From positions 106,559 to 170,558 of the forward strand of contig JAQBTG010000001.1 of NCBI GenBank assembly GCA_027624955.1: 64,000 nt of DNA. Direction: 5' to 3'. Below the pieces are notes generated by a model. It worked only from the letters and a program-made list of their open reading frames with translations. It made no database searches and was not told the DNA's origin. The stretch is from Pseudomonadota bacterium (GTDB lineage Bacteria; Pseudomonadota; Alphaproteobacteria; UBA828). The translations under genes and the position numbers were made by a program. Shown here one piece after another: positions 27,842 through 36,719 of the stretch (its first letter is position 1; the number at the start of each line of letters is the position of its first letter).

Positions 27842-28294
27842 ATGATCCGCGTACAGCGCGAAGATTTCGATGTCGGCGCTGAGATGGCGGCGATGAGCGG
27901 AAAAAATGTCGGCGCCCTCGCGTCGTTCACCGGCTTGGTGCGGGGATCGGATGGCGGTGCCGCCATCGGCGCCATGACGCTTGAGCATTACCCCGGCATG
28001 ACCGAGAAAAAGTTGGCCGAAATTGAGGCCGAAGCGCGCCAGCGCTGGCCGCTTGAAGACTGCCTGGTCATTCACCGTTACGGCCGACTTGAGCCCGGCG
28101 AGCGCATCGTTCTGGTGATCACCGCATCCTCGCACCGCAAGGCGGCCCTGGAATCCTGCGCTTTTCTCATCGATTGGCTAAAAACCAGCGCGCCGTTCTG
28201 GAAGTTGGAGGAGCGCGATGCCGGCGAAGAGTGGGTCGAGGCGTGTGCCTCGGACGATCAGGCCGCGCAAAAATGGACGGCAACCGAGAAATAG
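27842..28294 (+). CDS. moaE: Molybdopterin synthase catalytic subunit
   Basis: Large subunit of molybdopterin synthase, 150 residues. Conserved segments are GALASFTGLVRG, MTLEHYPGMTEKKL, VIHRYGRLEPGE and the catalytic-lysine region APFWKLEE near the C-terminus. It closes the uvrC-pgsA-mobB-moeA-moaD-moaE run and converges on ilvE with 19 bases between stops. Confidence 0.95.
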   Translation: MIRVQREDFDVGAEMAAMSGKNVGALASFTGLVRGSDGGAAIGAMTLEHYPGMTEKKLAEIEAEARQRWPLEDCLVIHRYGRLEPGERIVLVITASSHRKAALESCAFLIDWLKTSAPFWKLEERDAGEEWVEACASDDQAAQKWTATEK

Positions 28295-28313
28295 TCCACG
28301 CCGTCGGCGCGGC

Positions 28314-29195
28314 TCAGCCGTCTTTGCGCACTTCCGCGTCGTAATCTGCCATCAATTGACGGGTGATTGGCCCAACCTGGTAATTATGCTGGTCGATTTC
28401 GCCGACCGCCGTGACCTCGGCGGCGGTGCCGGTGAGGAATACTTCGTCTGTATGGGCGAGTTCTTCCGGCATGATCACGCGTTCCACCACCTCATAGCCG
28501 CGCTTGCGCGCGAGGTCCATGACGGTGCGGCGCGTAATGCCGTCGAGAAAACAGTCAGGCGTCGGCGTGTGCAGCACGCCATTTTGGGCGAGGAAGATAT
28601 TGGCGCCAGTGGCTTCAGCGATTTGCCCGCGCCAATCCAGCATCAAGGCGTCATCATAGCCTTCGGGCTCGACCGCATGGCGGGATAGCGTGCAGATCAT
28701 GTAGAGCCCCGCCGCTTTTGCTTTGACCGGTGCGGTATCGGGCGAGGGGCGGCGCCATTTCGAAGTCTTCATGCGGATGCCGCGCTCACGCTTCTCGTCG
28801 CCGAACAGATTTGGCCAGGGCCAAGTGGCGATCGCCACATGGGTCTTGGCTACTTGCGCTGAGACGCCCATCATCTCGGCGCCGCGCCATGCCACCGGGC
28901 GGATATAGCCGTCGACGATGCCCTGTGCAGATATTACCTCGTTGCAGGCGGCATTGATCTGGTCCGCCGTAAAGGGAATTGTCATGTCGAGCAGTGACGC
29001 TGATTCGAACAGCCGCTCAGTATGTTCCTGCAATTTAAAGATGCGTCGCGAATAGGCACGCTCGCCCTCGAACACGCAGCTGGCATAGTGCAACGCATGG
29101 CTGAGCACGTGGAGATTGGCGTCACGCCATGGCACCATTTTGCCGTCAAGCCATATCACGCCGTCCCGGTCGTCAAAAGGTATCATGTCGGCCAT
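28314..29195 (-). CDS. ilvE: Branched-chain amino acid aminotransferase
   Basis: PLP-dependent (fold type IV) enzyme for the last step of leucine, isoleucine and valine synthesis, 293 residues. WLDGKMVPWRDANLHVLSHALHYASCVFEGERAY is the family N-terminus; the PLP lysine lies in VKAKAAGLYM; AEATGANIFL and LDGITRRTV follow. It is divergent from a MarR gene, with 84 bases between the starts, and may share its control region. Confidence 0.95.
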   Translation of the reverse strand: MADMIPFDDRDGVIWLDGKMVPWRDANLHVLSHALHYASCVFEGERAYSRRIFKLQEHTERLFESASLLDMTIPFTADQINAACNEVISAQGIVDGYIRPVAWRGAEMMGVSAQVAKTHVAIATWPWPNLFGDEKRERGIRMKTSKWRRPSPDTAPVKAKAAGLYMICTLSRHAVEPEGYDDALMLDWRGQIAEATGANIFLAQNGVLHTPTPDCFLDGITRRTVMDLARKRGYEVVERVIMPEELAHTDEVFLTGTAAEVTAVGEIDQHNYQVGPITRQLMADYDAEVRKDG

Positions 29196-29243
29196 TTGCG
29201 CTCGTTCTCCCGCTCCAAACCGCCTTGCCCCGTCGAAAAGCGG

Positions 29244-29291
29244 TTGCGTTCTCTATCACCACACTGCATATAAGTCAACATGACTGACTTA
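29244..29291 (+). promoter_or_regulatory. MarR promoter with operator across the start codon
   Basis: TTGCGT (29244-29249) and TATAAG (29269-29274) form a possible promoter whose start point would fall at about the MarR ATG at 29280. A perfect inverted repeat TAAGTCA-N7-TGACTTA (29271-29291) covers the -10 element and the start codon. This fits autorepression and a nearly leaderless mRNA. Confidence 0.5.
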
Positions 29292-29759
29292 AAATCGGGG
29301 CCCAACCCCCTTTTCCTTCGTCACGACCAGCTCCACCAGGGAATCGAGCTGCTGTTTTACGCCTATCGCGATTTTACGGCGGAATGCGATGCCATCCTGG
29401 CGACCTATGGGTTTGGCAGAGCGCATCACCGAGTGATCTATTTTGTCGCCCGCAGCCCAGCGATTTCAGTGGCCGAGTTGCTGGCCATTCTGCGTATCAC
29501 CAAACAAAGCCTGTCGCGCGTTCTCAGCCAATTGGTCAAAGAAGGTTTCGTTTCGGTGCAGAAGGCGCAGGCCGACAGACGGCGGCGTTTATTGCAGCTC
29601 ACCGACAAGGGGTTGGAATTGGAACGTCGCCTGTCGGAAGTTCAGCGCGCCCGTATTGGTGCAGCTTACCGTTCCGCCGGCGGCGACGCCGTGGAAGGTT
29701 ACCGCAAGGTGTTGCTCGGCATCATCGATAAGGCTGATCGCCAGCGCTTCGAGGATTAG
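29280..29759 (+). CDS. MarR-family transcriptional regulator
   Basis: Winged-helix repressor of 159 residues. The recognition part reads ISVAELLAILRITKQSLSRVLSQLVKEGFV, followed by the wing with AQADRRRRLLQLTDKGLELERRL. An overlapping inverted repeat at its start suggests autoregulation. Divergent from ilvE and upstream of a two-component pair; the effector is unknown. Confidence 0.92.
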   Translation: MTDLKSGPNPLFLRHDQLHQGIELLFYAYRDFTAECDAILATYGFGRAHHRVIYFVARSPAISVAELLAILRITKQSLSRVLSQLVKEGFVSVQKAQADRRRRLLQLTDKGLELERRLSEVQRARIGAAYRSAGGDAVEGYRKVLLGIIDKADRQRFED

Positions 29760-29818
29760 CGCTCCTCCTGCCACGAGCGCTTTGCCCAATCGGGGCGTCG
29801 TTGGCATATACTAGCATT

Positions 29819-30553
29819 ATGAACCAGGATCAGGCGCGCCAGAGATCGCATTCGGCGCCGGCGCTCGACGCCGATGCGCCGCATATCATGGTGGTCGATG
29901 ACGACGACCGTTTGCGCAAACTGCTCAGACGCTATCTCAGCGAGAATGGCTATCGCGTCACCACGGCGCAGACCGCGGCAGAGGCTGAATCGAAGCTGCG
30001 CGGCCTCGCATTCGACCTTCTGGTAGTCGACGTGATGATGCCGGGCGAGAGCGGTGTGGAGTTGACCCGCCGTCTGCGCGAGCGCCTCTCGGTGCCGATC
30101 CTGTTGCTCACCGCAATGGGTGAGGCAGAGGACCGCATCTCTGGGCTGGAGAGCGGCGCCGATGATTATTTGACCAAACCCTTCGAGCCGCGCGAGTTGT
30201 TGCTGCGTATTGCGACGATCTTGCGCCGTACCCGGGCGGTGCCGCCGCCCGCTATCGAGACACCCGTGAGCATTGGCGGCTTTGAATTTCATCCGGCGCG
30301 CGCCGAGTTGGCGCGCGATGGCGAGAGTGTGCGTCTAACCCATACCGAGTCCCAATTGCTGACGCTGTTCGTGAGCCAGCTCGGCGTCACTTTCAGCCGC
30401 GAGCAGCTGTGCCGGCATTGCGGCATCGACGCTGGCGGCCGCGCGATCGATGTGCAAATTGCCCGTCTCCGTCGCAAGATCGAATCGGATCCGAGCGCGC
30501 CACGCCATCTCCTGACGGTATGGGGCGAGGGTTACACCTTGCGCCCGCTCTAG
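29819..30553 (+). CDS. OmpR-type response regulator
   Basis: DNA-binding response regulator of 244 residues. The receiver domain shows the acidic pair (VVDDDDRL), the phosphorylation aspartate in LLVVDVMMPGESG, and the lysine in DDYLTKPFEPRELL. A winged-helix C-terminal domain ends VWGEGYTLRPL. The ATG at 29819 is preferred; an in-frame TTG lies at 29801 inside the promoter. It is paired with the kinase gene 9 bases downstream. Confidence 0.94.
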   Translation: MNQDQARQRSHSAPALDADAPHIMVVDDDDRLRKLLRRYLSENGYRVTTAQTAAEAESKLRGLAFDLLVVDVMMPGESGVELTRRLRERLSVPILLLTAMGEAEDRISGLESGADDYLTKPFEPRELLLRIATILRRTRAVPPPAIETPVSIGGFEFHPARAELARDGESVRLTHTESQLLTLFVSQLGVTFSREQLCRHCGIDAGGRAIDVQIARLRRKIESDPSAPRHLLTVWGEGYTLRPL

Positions 30554-30562
30554 AAATTCGCC

Positions 30563-31903
30563 ATGGCGGCCGCTCATGTAAGTTTGCTGAGACGCCTCAC
30601 GCCCAAGGGCTTGTTCTGGCGCTCCCTGTTAATCCTGTTGATCCCCTTGGTGCTGCTGCAAGGCGTGGTCGCCTACATCTTTTTCGAACGCCATTGGGAT
30701 ACGGTCAGCCGGCGGCTGGCCTTGGGTCTGACCGGCGACATCATCTACGTCATGCGGACCATACAGAAATATCCCGAAGATGAGTTTCGTGAATGGACGC
30801 TGCGCGCGGCCTATCGCGAAATGCAAATAAATGCCGTCTTCCAACCGGGCGTCAAATTGCCTGCGGCGGCGCCCAAGCTAAGCAGAAATGCGGATCGCAT
30901 GCTGCAACATGCGCTGTCCGAGCGGCTCGTTATACCTTTTCACATCGATACACGGCGGGACGACGACAACATCTCGGTCCGCATCGAATTGCAGGAAGGC
31001 GTGTTAAACATCCTCACGCCGCGTAAACGCATGTTCTCCACCACAATTTATATTTTCGTGTTGTGGATGGTCGGCACGGCACTGGTGGTCACTGCAATCG
31101 CGATTTTTTTCCTGCGCAACCAAATTCAGCCGATCCGGCGCCTGGCGGCGGCGGCGGAGGCGTTTGGCAAGGGCCGCACCGAGGTTGAGTTCAAGCCCGC
31201 CGGCGCGACCGAAGTTCGCCAAGCCGCGGCGGCGTTCATCGATATGCGCGGGCGCATCGCGCGCCATATCGATCAGCGAACGGAAATGCTGGCCGGTGTC
31301 TCTCACGATCTCAGGACACCGCTCACTCGCATCAAGCTGCAGCTCGCAATGCTGGGCGAGACCCTGCCGGAGGCGCGGGCCGACGTGTTGGAGGTTGAAG
31401 CCGACATCGCCGAAATGGAGAAAATGATCGACGAATATTTGGCGTTTACGCGTGGTCAGGGTGCCGAGGCGCCGGTGCCTGTCGATCTTTCGGCGCTGAT
31501 TGGCGAAGTCGCCGAGGGCGCGCGGCGGAACGGCGCCGCGTTGACGCTTGATGCTGGGCGGGCGCTGACCCTGCCTCTCCGGCCGAACGCCATCAAGCGC
31601 TGTCTGACCAATTTGGTGGATAATGCGGTGCGCTATGGCGAGCATACTCACGTCAAGGCGCGCCTCACAGGGGGCAGTGTTGAGGTGACCGTCGAGGATG
31701 ACGGCCCGGGAATTCCTCCTGAAAGCATCGATGATGTATTCAAGCCATTCTTCCGCCTAGATGATTCGCGCAGTCCCAATTACGCCGGGGCCGGTCTTGG
31801 TCTCGCCATCGCGCGCGATGTCGCGCGCGGCCATGGCGGCGATATCACTTTGGAGGCAGCAAGCTCGGGCGGCCTACGCGCAGTGCTGCGCTTACCCGTC
31901 TAG
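30563..31903 (+). CDS. EnvZ-like sensor histidine kinase
   Basis: Inner-membrane kinase of 446 residues. A first membrane segment lies near residue 20-45, a periplasmic sensor follows, then a second segment ([24 protein letters not shown]), a HAMP linker and the DHp domain with H248 in [12 protein letters not shown]. The ATPase domain has N ([10 protein letters not shown]), DDGPGIP and [11 protein letters not shown]. It phosphorylates the preceding regulator. Signals unknown; EnvZ relatives sense osmolarity. The stop overlaps the convergent csaA stop. Confidence 0.95.
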   Translation: MAAAHVSLLRRLTPKGLFWRSLLILLIPLVLLQGVVAYIFFERHWDTVSRRLALGLTGDIIYVMRTIQKYPEDEFREWTLRAAYREMQINAVFQPGVKLPAAAPKLSRNADRMLQHALSERLVIPFHIDTRRDDDNISVRIELQEGVLNILTPRKRMFSTTIYIFVLWMVGTALVVTAIAIFFLRNQIQPIRRLAAAAEAFGKGRTEVEFKPAGATEVRQAAAAFIDMRGRIARHIDQRTEMLAGVSHDLRTPLTRIKLQLAMLGETLPEARADVLEVEADIAEMEKMIDEYLAFTRGQGAEAPVPVDLSALIGEVAEGARRNGAALTLDAGRALTLPLRPNAIKRCLTNLVDNAVRYGEHTHVKARLTGGSVEVTVEDDGPGIPPESIDDVFKPFFRLDDSRSPNYAGAGLGLAIARDVARGHGGDITLEAASSGGLRAVLRLPV

Positions 31904-32244
31904 TACAGACGCGCGCCGTTAGAAACCGGACGCTCCGCCGCAATCAACACGACCTCGCCGGTTGCTCCGGGAAAGCCAAGCACCAGGACCTCCGACATGA
32001 AAGTGCCAATTTGTTTGGGCGGAAAATTGACTACGGCGGCAATTTGCCTGCCAACCAGGTCTTCGCATCGGTAATTTTCAGTTACTTGCGCCGATGTCTT
32101 GCGTTCGCCGATATTGGGGCCGAAATCGATCCATAATTTGTAGGCCGGGACGCGCGCCTCGTTATAGGGCTCGGCGCGCAGGATTGTGCCGGCGCGAATA
32201 TCGACCTTGAGAAAATTCTCGAATGAAAGCGGCGTCTCAGCCAG
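31900..32244 (-). CDS. csaA: tRNA-binding protein CsaA, probable CTG start
   Basis: Small OB-fold tRNA-binding protein, also described as an export-related chaperone. The open frame encodes [19 protein letters not shown] at the N-terminus, then [11 protein letters not shown], and ends VSNGARLY; this is the full CsaA family sequence (114 residues). There is no ATG, GTG or TTG between the in-frame upstream TAG and the conserved region. The CTG at 32244 has AGAGG six bases before it and overlaps the TetR stop by 8 bases, so coupled initiation at CTG is likely. It overlaps the kinase stop convergently. Confidence 0.85.
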   Translation of the reverse strand: MAETPLSFENFLKVDIRAGTILRAEPYNEARVPAYKLWIDFGPNIGERKTSAQVTENYRCEDLVGRQIAAVVNFPPKQIGTFMSEVLVLGFPGATGEVVLIAAERPVSNGARLY

Positions 32245-32890
32245 CGCCGGCCTCTACGGGTCCGGAGGGCTCGTCTGTACCGGTTTCGCTGTCCGGCGAT
32301 TCGGACGCGCGGCGTCCGCGCCGGCGCAGAAATCCTAACAGCCGATCCGCCCGGTTTAGCTGTCGGTCGAGAGATGCCATGGTGCGCGACATGTCCTCGC
32401 TGTCATCGTTGAACCAAGTTCGCAACACAGCGAGATAGATCAGCGCCAAACCCTTGATGCGAAGCTGCCCGCGCACGCCTGAATAAGGAATATTCGCGGC
32501 CTCCATCATCCAGCGCATCGAGCGGTATAGGCTCAACGGCCCGCGCGCCAGTGTTTCCACATCCGACGTCGACGCCCGTAAGATCGAGCGCACAGCCGCC
32601 TTGTGCGGATTCATTGCATCGAAGCGCTTCATCAACACGTCGAACAGCCGCTCCCGGCTCGATTTATCGGCTAATTCCGGGTCGATATCGTTCAGCACGG
32701 CTTCATCCACACGTGTCGTATAGGCTGCGACAATCGCTGTCTTCGAGGGATAGGTGCCGTGTAAGGCGGCCAAAGAGAGACCGGCTGCCGCGGCTATATC
32801 GTTCAGGCTCGTCTGCGCCCAGCCCTTGATAGCCGCCAATTCGAGCGCATTGTCGACGATCAGGCGGGGATAATCCGTTTTCCTGGGCAT
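32237..32890 (-). CDS. TetR-family regulator with COQ9-like C-terminal part
   Basis: Protein of 217 residues with an N-terminal TetR-type helix-turn-helix ([40 protein letters not shown]). The C-terminal half ([47 protein letters not shown]) resembles the COQ9/RpsU-divergent family linked to ubiquinone synthesis. The ATG at 32890 is chosen over 32950, which would add an unrelated 20-residue stretch. Whether it acts on DNA or as a lipid-binding Coq factor is open. Upstream of csaA and coupled to it. Confidence 0.78.
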   Translation of the reverse strand: MPRKTDYPRLIVDNALELAAIKGWAQTSLNDIAAAAGLSLAALHGTYPSKTAIVAAYTTRVDEAVLNDIDPELADKSSRERLFDVLMKRFDAMNPHKAAVRSILRASTSDVETLARGPLSLYRSMRWMMEAANIPYSGVRGQLRIKGLALIYLAVLRTWFNDDSEDMSRTMASLDRQLNRADRLLGFLRRRGRRASESPDSETGTDEPSGPVEAGAG

Positions 32891-32981
32891 CTCGTCGGTA
32901 CCGCCATTATTTCTGGGTTGTCGTAGCTGCTCGTCATTATGTAGGCACACCTCTGGCGCGGGTCAATTCGTCGAATGCGAT

Positions 32982-33797
32982 TTATCCCGCGAGCGCCTTC
33001 GAGCGGTCGGTTGCGGCCAGGACAGCGCGCTTCATCAGGCGGCCAAGGCCGTCCTCGGCCATCAACACCTCCAGCGCCGCAGCCGTGGTGCCGCCCGGGC
33101 TGGTGACGTTGACCCGCAGTTGGTCCGGCGCGTCCTCGGAACGGCTAGCTAATTCGCCGGCGCCGCGCACTGTCGCGCGCGCCAGACGCATGGCGAGATC
33201 GGCGCTAAGCCCTGCTTCCATCCCGGCGGCGGCGAGCGTTTCGATCAATAGGAAGACATAAGCGGGGCCGCTGCCCGAGACCGCCGTGACCGGGTCCATC
33301 AGACCCTCTTCAGAGACCCAGGCTACCTCGCCGACGGCTTCGAGCAACTTCTGGCAGCGGGCTTTTTGGCCGTCGCTGGTTCGCCCATTGGCGCAGGCGA
33401 CCGTTATGCCGAGGCCGATCGCCGCGGGCGTATTCGGCATGGCGCGAACCACTGGTACAGCGCCGAGATGAGTTTCGAATAGCGATATCGTGCAGCCCGC
33501 AGCGATTGAGAGAAAAACCGTCTCGCCGCCGGCAAGCCGCATATAGTTCGGCACGACATCGTTCATGATTTGCGGTTTGACCGCGAAGATGACCGTCTCT
33601 GCCGCGCCCGGCAGTTCGGCCGCCGCCGCAACGATCTTTACGCCGAGCCCCGCTAAACGCTTGGCCGCGCTGGCTTCCGGCTCGACAACACAAATTTCTG
33701 CCGCGTTGACGCCGCTTTCAAGCCAGCCTGTGAGCAGCGCACTGCCCATTTTGCCGCCGCCGGCCAACACGATGCCGCGGGACGGTATCGCCGGCAT
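32982..33797 (-). CDS. proC: Pyrroline-5-carboxylate reductase
   Basis: NAD(P)H-dependent last step of proline synthesis, 271 residues. GGGKMGSALLTGW binds the cofactor, VRAMPNTPAAIGLG and the C-terminal SPGGTTAAALEVL are family hallmarks. The ATG at 33797 overlaps the YbjN stop (TGATG); the open frame above it belongs to another gene's strand. Followed by the TetR gene after a gap of 91 bases. Confidence 0.95.
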   Translation of the reverse strand: MPAIPSRGIVLAGGGKMGSALLTGWLESGVNAAEICVVEPEASAAKRLAGLGVKIVAAAAELPGAAETVIFAVKPQIMNDVVPNYMRLAGGETVFLSIAAGCTISLFETHLGAVPVVRAMPNTPAAIGLGITVACANGRTSDGQKARCQKLLEAVGEVAWVSEEGLMDPVTAVSGSGPAYVFLLIETLAAAGMEAGLSADLAMRLARATVRGAGELASRSEDAPDQLRVNVTSPGGTTAAALEVLMAEDGLGRLMKRAVLAATDRSKALAG

Positions 33798-34303
33798 CAG
33801 GCTTCGCCGGCGGTCTCGAAGAGGGCGGCATCGAGCGCATCGCGGGGCGATTTGCCGGCCCAAATGACGTGCTGGAAGGCCGGGTAAAAACGATTGCATT
33901 CCTGCAAGGCGATGCCCAGCATATCTTCAATCTGCCCTTCCGTCGGATGTGGCGCGCCTCTGAAAATGAAAGTATGGCGCCACGTTGGCCGTTTCTCATC
34001 CTGCCGGAGGTCGAAATGGCCGAGCCACATATGCTCATTGATCAGCGCCAGCAGGCCGTGGATATCCACCAGCCGCTCGTCGGGTACCTTCATGTCATAG
34101 CCGCAACGGAATTCTAGCGCATCAACGTCGGAGCTATAGGCGAACCACATCTCGTAGGCGCACCAGGGGCCGGCATAGTGCGCTGCAAGCAATTCCTCTT
34201 CGTTGAAGCGCTCGAAGGGAATATCCGCAGCGCCCGCCACCCGCTCGACAATGTCGAGCGGATTGTTGTCGAGAAAATCTACCGAACTTAGGATTGTCGA
34301 CAT
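33797..34303 (-). CDS. YbjN-domain protein
   Basis: Protein of 168 residues with a YbjN-type (type III secretion chaperone-like) fold: NEEELLAAHYAGPWCAYEMWFAYSSDVDALEFRCGYD and EHMWLGHFDLRQDEKRPTWRHTFIFRG are the typical parts. The YbjN group in alphaproteobacteria has no set function. It is upstream of and coupled to proC. Confidence 0.88.
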   Translation of the reverse strand: MSTILSSVDFLDNNPLDIVERVAGAADIPFERFNEEELLAAHYAGPWCAYEMWFAYSSDVDALEFRCGYDMKVPDERLVDIHGLLALINEHMWLGHFDLRQDEKRPTWRHTFIFRGAPHPTEGQIEDMLGIALQECNRFYPAFQHVIWAGKSPRDALDAALFETAGEA

Positions 34304-34503
34304 GTGCGTGTCCGTTTGGCGGTTCTCAATAATTCACGACCGCGCGGTCACACTCACCAGTAATCTATATATTGTGGTACGTGGCCGCACGTGCCCAAAT
34401 TGTATTGTGTCATACAATAGGCTGTGTAGAGGCCAAATTAAAGCGCAAAATCTAGTAGGTTCGGTCGAACTATCCGCTTTCCTCGGCGAGCCGTGAAGGA
34501 TGG

Positions 34504-34767
34504 CTATTTTGCGCCATTTTTCGCTTTCAACGCCTGCTCCAATTGCTCGACACGAAGGTTAAGCGCTTCCTGCTCTGCGCGCGCTTTCGCCGCCATTTCC
34601 TTGACCGCGTCAAATTCATCGCGGCTGACCATGTCCATGCCGTCCAATATTTTTTCGAACTGGCGTCTCAGAAGAGTTTCGAATTCGCCTTTGACGCCGC
34701 CAGCGGCGCCCATAGCGGTGCCGGCGACCCGCGCTAAATCGTCCAGTATTCGGTTATTCGTCTGCAT
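34504..34767 (-). CDS. ubiK: UbiK-family accessory factor (BMFP domain)
   Basis: Short coiled-coil protein of 87 residues with the membrane-fusogenic BMFP pattern: ILDDLARVAGTAMGAAGGVKGEFETLLRRQFEKILDGMDMVSRDEFDAVKEMA then a heptad-repeat end (LNLRVEQLEQALKAK). In E. coli UbiK binds UbiJ and helps assemble the ubiquinone-synthesis complex under air. The ATG at 34767 is preferred to 34779 (MEYEMQTNN). Confidence 0.9.
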   Translation of the reverse strand: MQTNNRILDDLARVAGTAMGAAGGVKGEFETLLRRQFEKILDGMDMVSRDEFDAVKEMAAKARAEQEALNLRVEQLEQALKAKNGAK

Positions 34768-34846
34768 TTCGTACTCCATGCGGCGGGATTCACTTATAAT
34801 ACAGCCTGTTGGCGGTAGCGCCTGTATAATTCACCTTCAGCGCGCC

Positions 34847-34892
34847 TTGCCGGTGGCGTGGCAGGAGCAATATAAGGTGCGGTCGACCGCAC
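34847..34892 (+). promoter_or_regulatory. hldD promoter with a 16-bp perfect palindrome at the start point
   Basis: TTGCCG (34847-34852) and TATAAG (34871-34876) are 18 bases apart. The perfect palindrome GTGCGGTCGACCGCAC (34877-34892) begins just after the -10 and covers the expected +1. A repressor site is the likely reading. Confidence 0.5.
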
Positions 34893-34920
34893 TGTCCGCA
34901 ACCTTGGCGAAAAAAAGCGA

Positions 34921-35907
34921 ATGATATTAGTGACAGGCGGCGCCGGATTCATCGGCTCAAATCTAGTCGCAGGACTGGAGGAGAGCGGCGCTGGCCCGAT
35001 CGCCGTATGCGATAGGACTGACGCCGGCGATGGCGGGCGCAATACCGCCAAGCGTCAACTCGCAGCATATGTCGAGCCCGAGGCGCTGTTCTCTTTTTTG
35101 GAAGCGCATCGCAGCGAAATGCGGGCGGTCTTCCATATGGGCGCCACGTCATCGACGATGGAAACCGATGCCGGCCTGTTCGCGCGCAACAATTACCGCC
35201 TCAGCCTGGATTTGTGGCACTGGTGCGCGGGCGCAGATGTACGTTTTATCTATGCCTCCTCGGCGGCAACCTATGGCGATGGCGCGATGGGCTTCGACGA
35301 TGACGGCTCTGTCCGCGCGTTGGCGGTGCTGCGTCCCCTCAATCTCTATGGCCGCAGCAAGCATCTGTTTGACCGGCGCGTGGCCGCGCTGATTGCCAGT
35401 GGCGCGGAGCGGCCGCCGCAATGGGCGGGGCTCAAGTTTTTCAACGTGTTCGGGCCCAACGAATATCACAAAGGCAATCAGAAAAGCGTCGTCGCCACCG
35501 CTTATCCCGCTGCCGCTCAGGGGCAGCCGGTGCGTCTGTTTAAATCGTATCACTCCAATTACGCCGATGGCGGGCAGCTGCGCGATTTCATCTGGGTTGG
35601 AGATTGTGTGGCCGTCATGCTGTGGTTGCTGGCACATGAAGAGGTAAATGGTCTCTTTAATGTTGGGACCGGCCAGGCGCGCAGTTTTGATGATTTGGCG
35701 AAAGCCCTGTTCGGCGCGCTGGAACGTGAACCCGAGATTGAATATATCGACATGCCGGAAGCTATTCGCGAGCGCTATCAATATTTTACCGAGGCACGCA
35801 TGGCGCGATTGCACGCCGCCGGGTATGCGCAGCCCTTCACCTCTCTGGAGGACGGTGTCAGCAGCTATGTGTGCGATTACCTAAACCAAAAGGACCCTTA
35901 CCGATGA
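34921..35907 (+). CDS. hldD: ADP-L-glycero-D-manno-heptose-6-epimerase
   Basis: Epimerises ADP-D-glycero-heptose to the L-form for the lipopolysaccharide inner core. The 328 residues carry the NAD site (GGAGFIGSN) at the N-terminus and the catalytic tyrosine-lysine pair in NLYGRSK. FNVFGPNEYHKGNQKSVV and FIWVGDCV are family typical. A Gram-negative lipopolysaccharide organism is implied. The stop overlaps lgt (ATGA). Confidence 0.95.
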   Translation: MILVTGGAGFIGSNLVAGLEESGAGPIAVCDRTDAGDGGRNTAKRQLAAYVEPEALFSFLEAHRSEMRAVFHMGATSSTMETDAGLFARNNYRLSLDLWHWCAGADVRFIYASSAATYGDGAMGFDDDGSVRALAVLRPLNLYGRSKHLFDRRVAALIASGAERPPQWAGLKFFNVFGPNEYHKGNQKSVVATAYPAAAQGQPVRLFKSYHSNYADGGQLRDFIWVGDCVAVMLWLLAHEEVNGLFNVGTGQARSFDDLAKALFGALEREPEIEYIDMPEAIRERYQYFTEARMARLHAAGYAQPFTSLEDGVSSYVCDYLNQKDPYR

Positions 35908-36716
35908 GCTTCGCGCTGGCGTTTCCCAATTTGGACCCGGTCATCGTCAGTTTCGGCCCGGTCGCAATCCGCTGGTACGCTCTGGCTTACGTGCTCGGGC
36001 TGGTGATTGGCTGGCGCTACATCCGCTATCTCGTCAAGGGAACCGTGCCGGGGCTCGATCGTCGCGCCGTCGATGATTTCCTGGTGTGGTGTACGATCGG
36101 TGTCATCGTTGGCGGGCGTCTTGGCTATGTCATCTTCTATCAACCGAGCTATTTCATCGCCCATCCTGGGCAAATACCGGTCGTCTGGCAGGGCGGCATG
36201 TCCTTTCATGGCGGCATGTTGGGCGTGATCGGCGCGCTGTTTCTCTTTGCCCGGATGCGGAAACTAAATGTGCTTTCAGTGGCTGACGCCGCCGCCTGCG
36301 CCGTTCCCATCGGGCTTTTCTTTGGGCGCATCGCTAATTTTGTTAACGGCGAGCTTTACGGCCGGCCGAGCGACGTGTCCTGGGCGATGGTGTTCCCCGG
36401 CGGCGGCCCGGCGGCGCGCCATCCCAGCCAACTTTATGAGGCCTTTCTCGAAGGGCTGGTCGTGTTCACCGTTCTGGCGCTGTCGGCTTTTGTGTTGCGC
36501 GCCGGCCAGCGCCCGGGCCTGCTCACCGGAATATTCCTGATCGGTTATGGCCTGTCGCGCATCGTGGTCGAACTGTTCCGCGAGCCAGATATATTCCTCG
36601 GATATATCCTTGGCGGCATCACCATGGGCCAAATCTTGTCGCTGCCGATGTTGGCGATCGGGCACTATTTGGCGCTCCGCACAAGGCCGTGGCGGCCGCT
36701 GGCAGCGGGGGGCTGA
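35904..36716 (+). CDS. lgt: Prolipoprotein diacylglyceryl transferase
   Basis: Inner-membrane enzyme that transfers diacylglycerol from phosphatidylglycerol to the lipobox cysteine, the first step of lipoprotein maturation. The 270-residue protein has about seven membrane segments, the HGG region (FHGGMLGV) and the signature GRIANFVNGELYGRPSD. The ATG at 35904 overlaps the hldD stop; the longer ORF from 35871 is hldD sequence in another frame. It can process the lipoprotein encoded at 38674. Confidence 0.95.
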   Translation: MSFALAFPNLDPVIVSFGPVAIRWYALAYVLGLVIGWRYIRYLVKGTVPGLDRRAVDDFLVWCTIGVIVGGRLGYVIFYQPSYFIAHPGQIPVVWQGGMSFHGGMLGVIGALFLFARMRKLNVLSVADAAACAVPIGLFFGRIANFVNGELYGRPSDVSWAMVFPGGGPAARHPSQLYEAFLEGLVVFTVLALSAFVLRAGQRPGLLTGIFLIGYGLSRIVVELFREPDIFLGYILGGITMGQILSLPMLAIGHYLALRTRPWRPLAAGG

Positions 36717-36719
36717 GCC

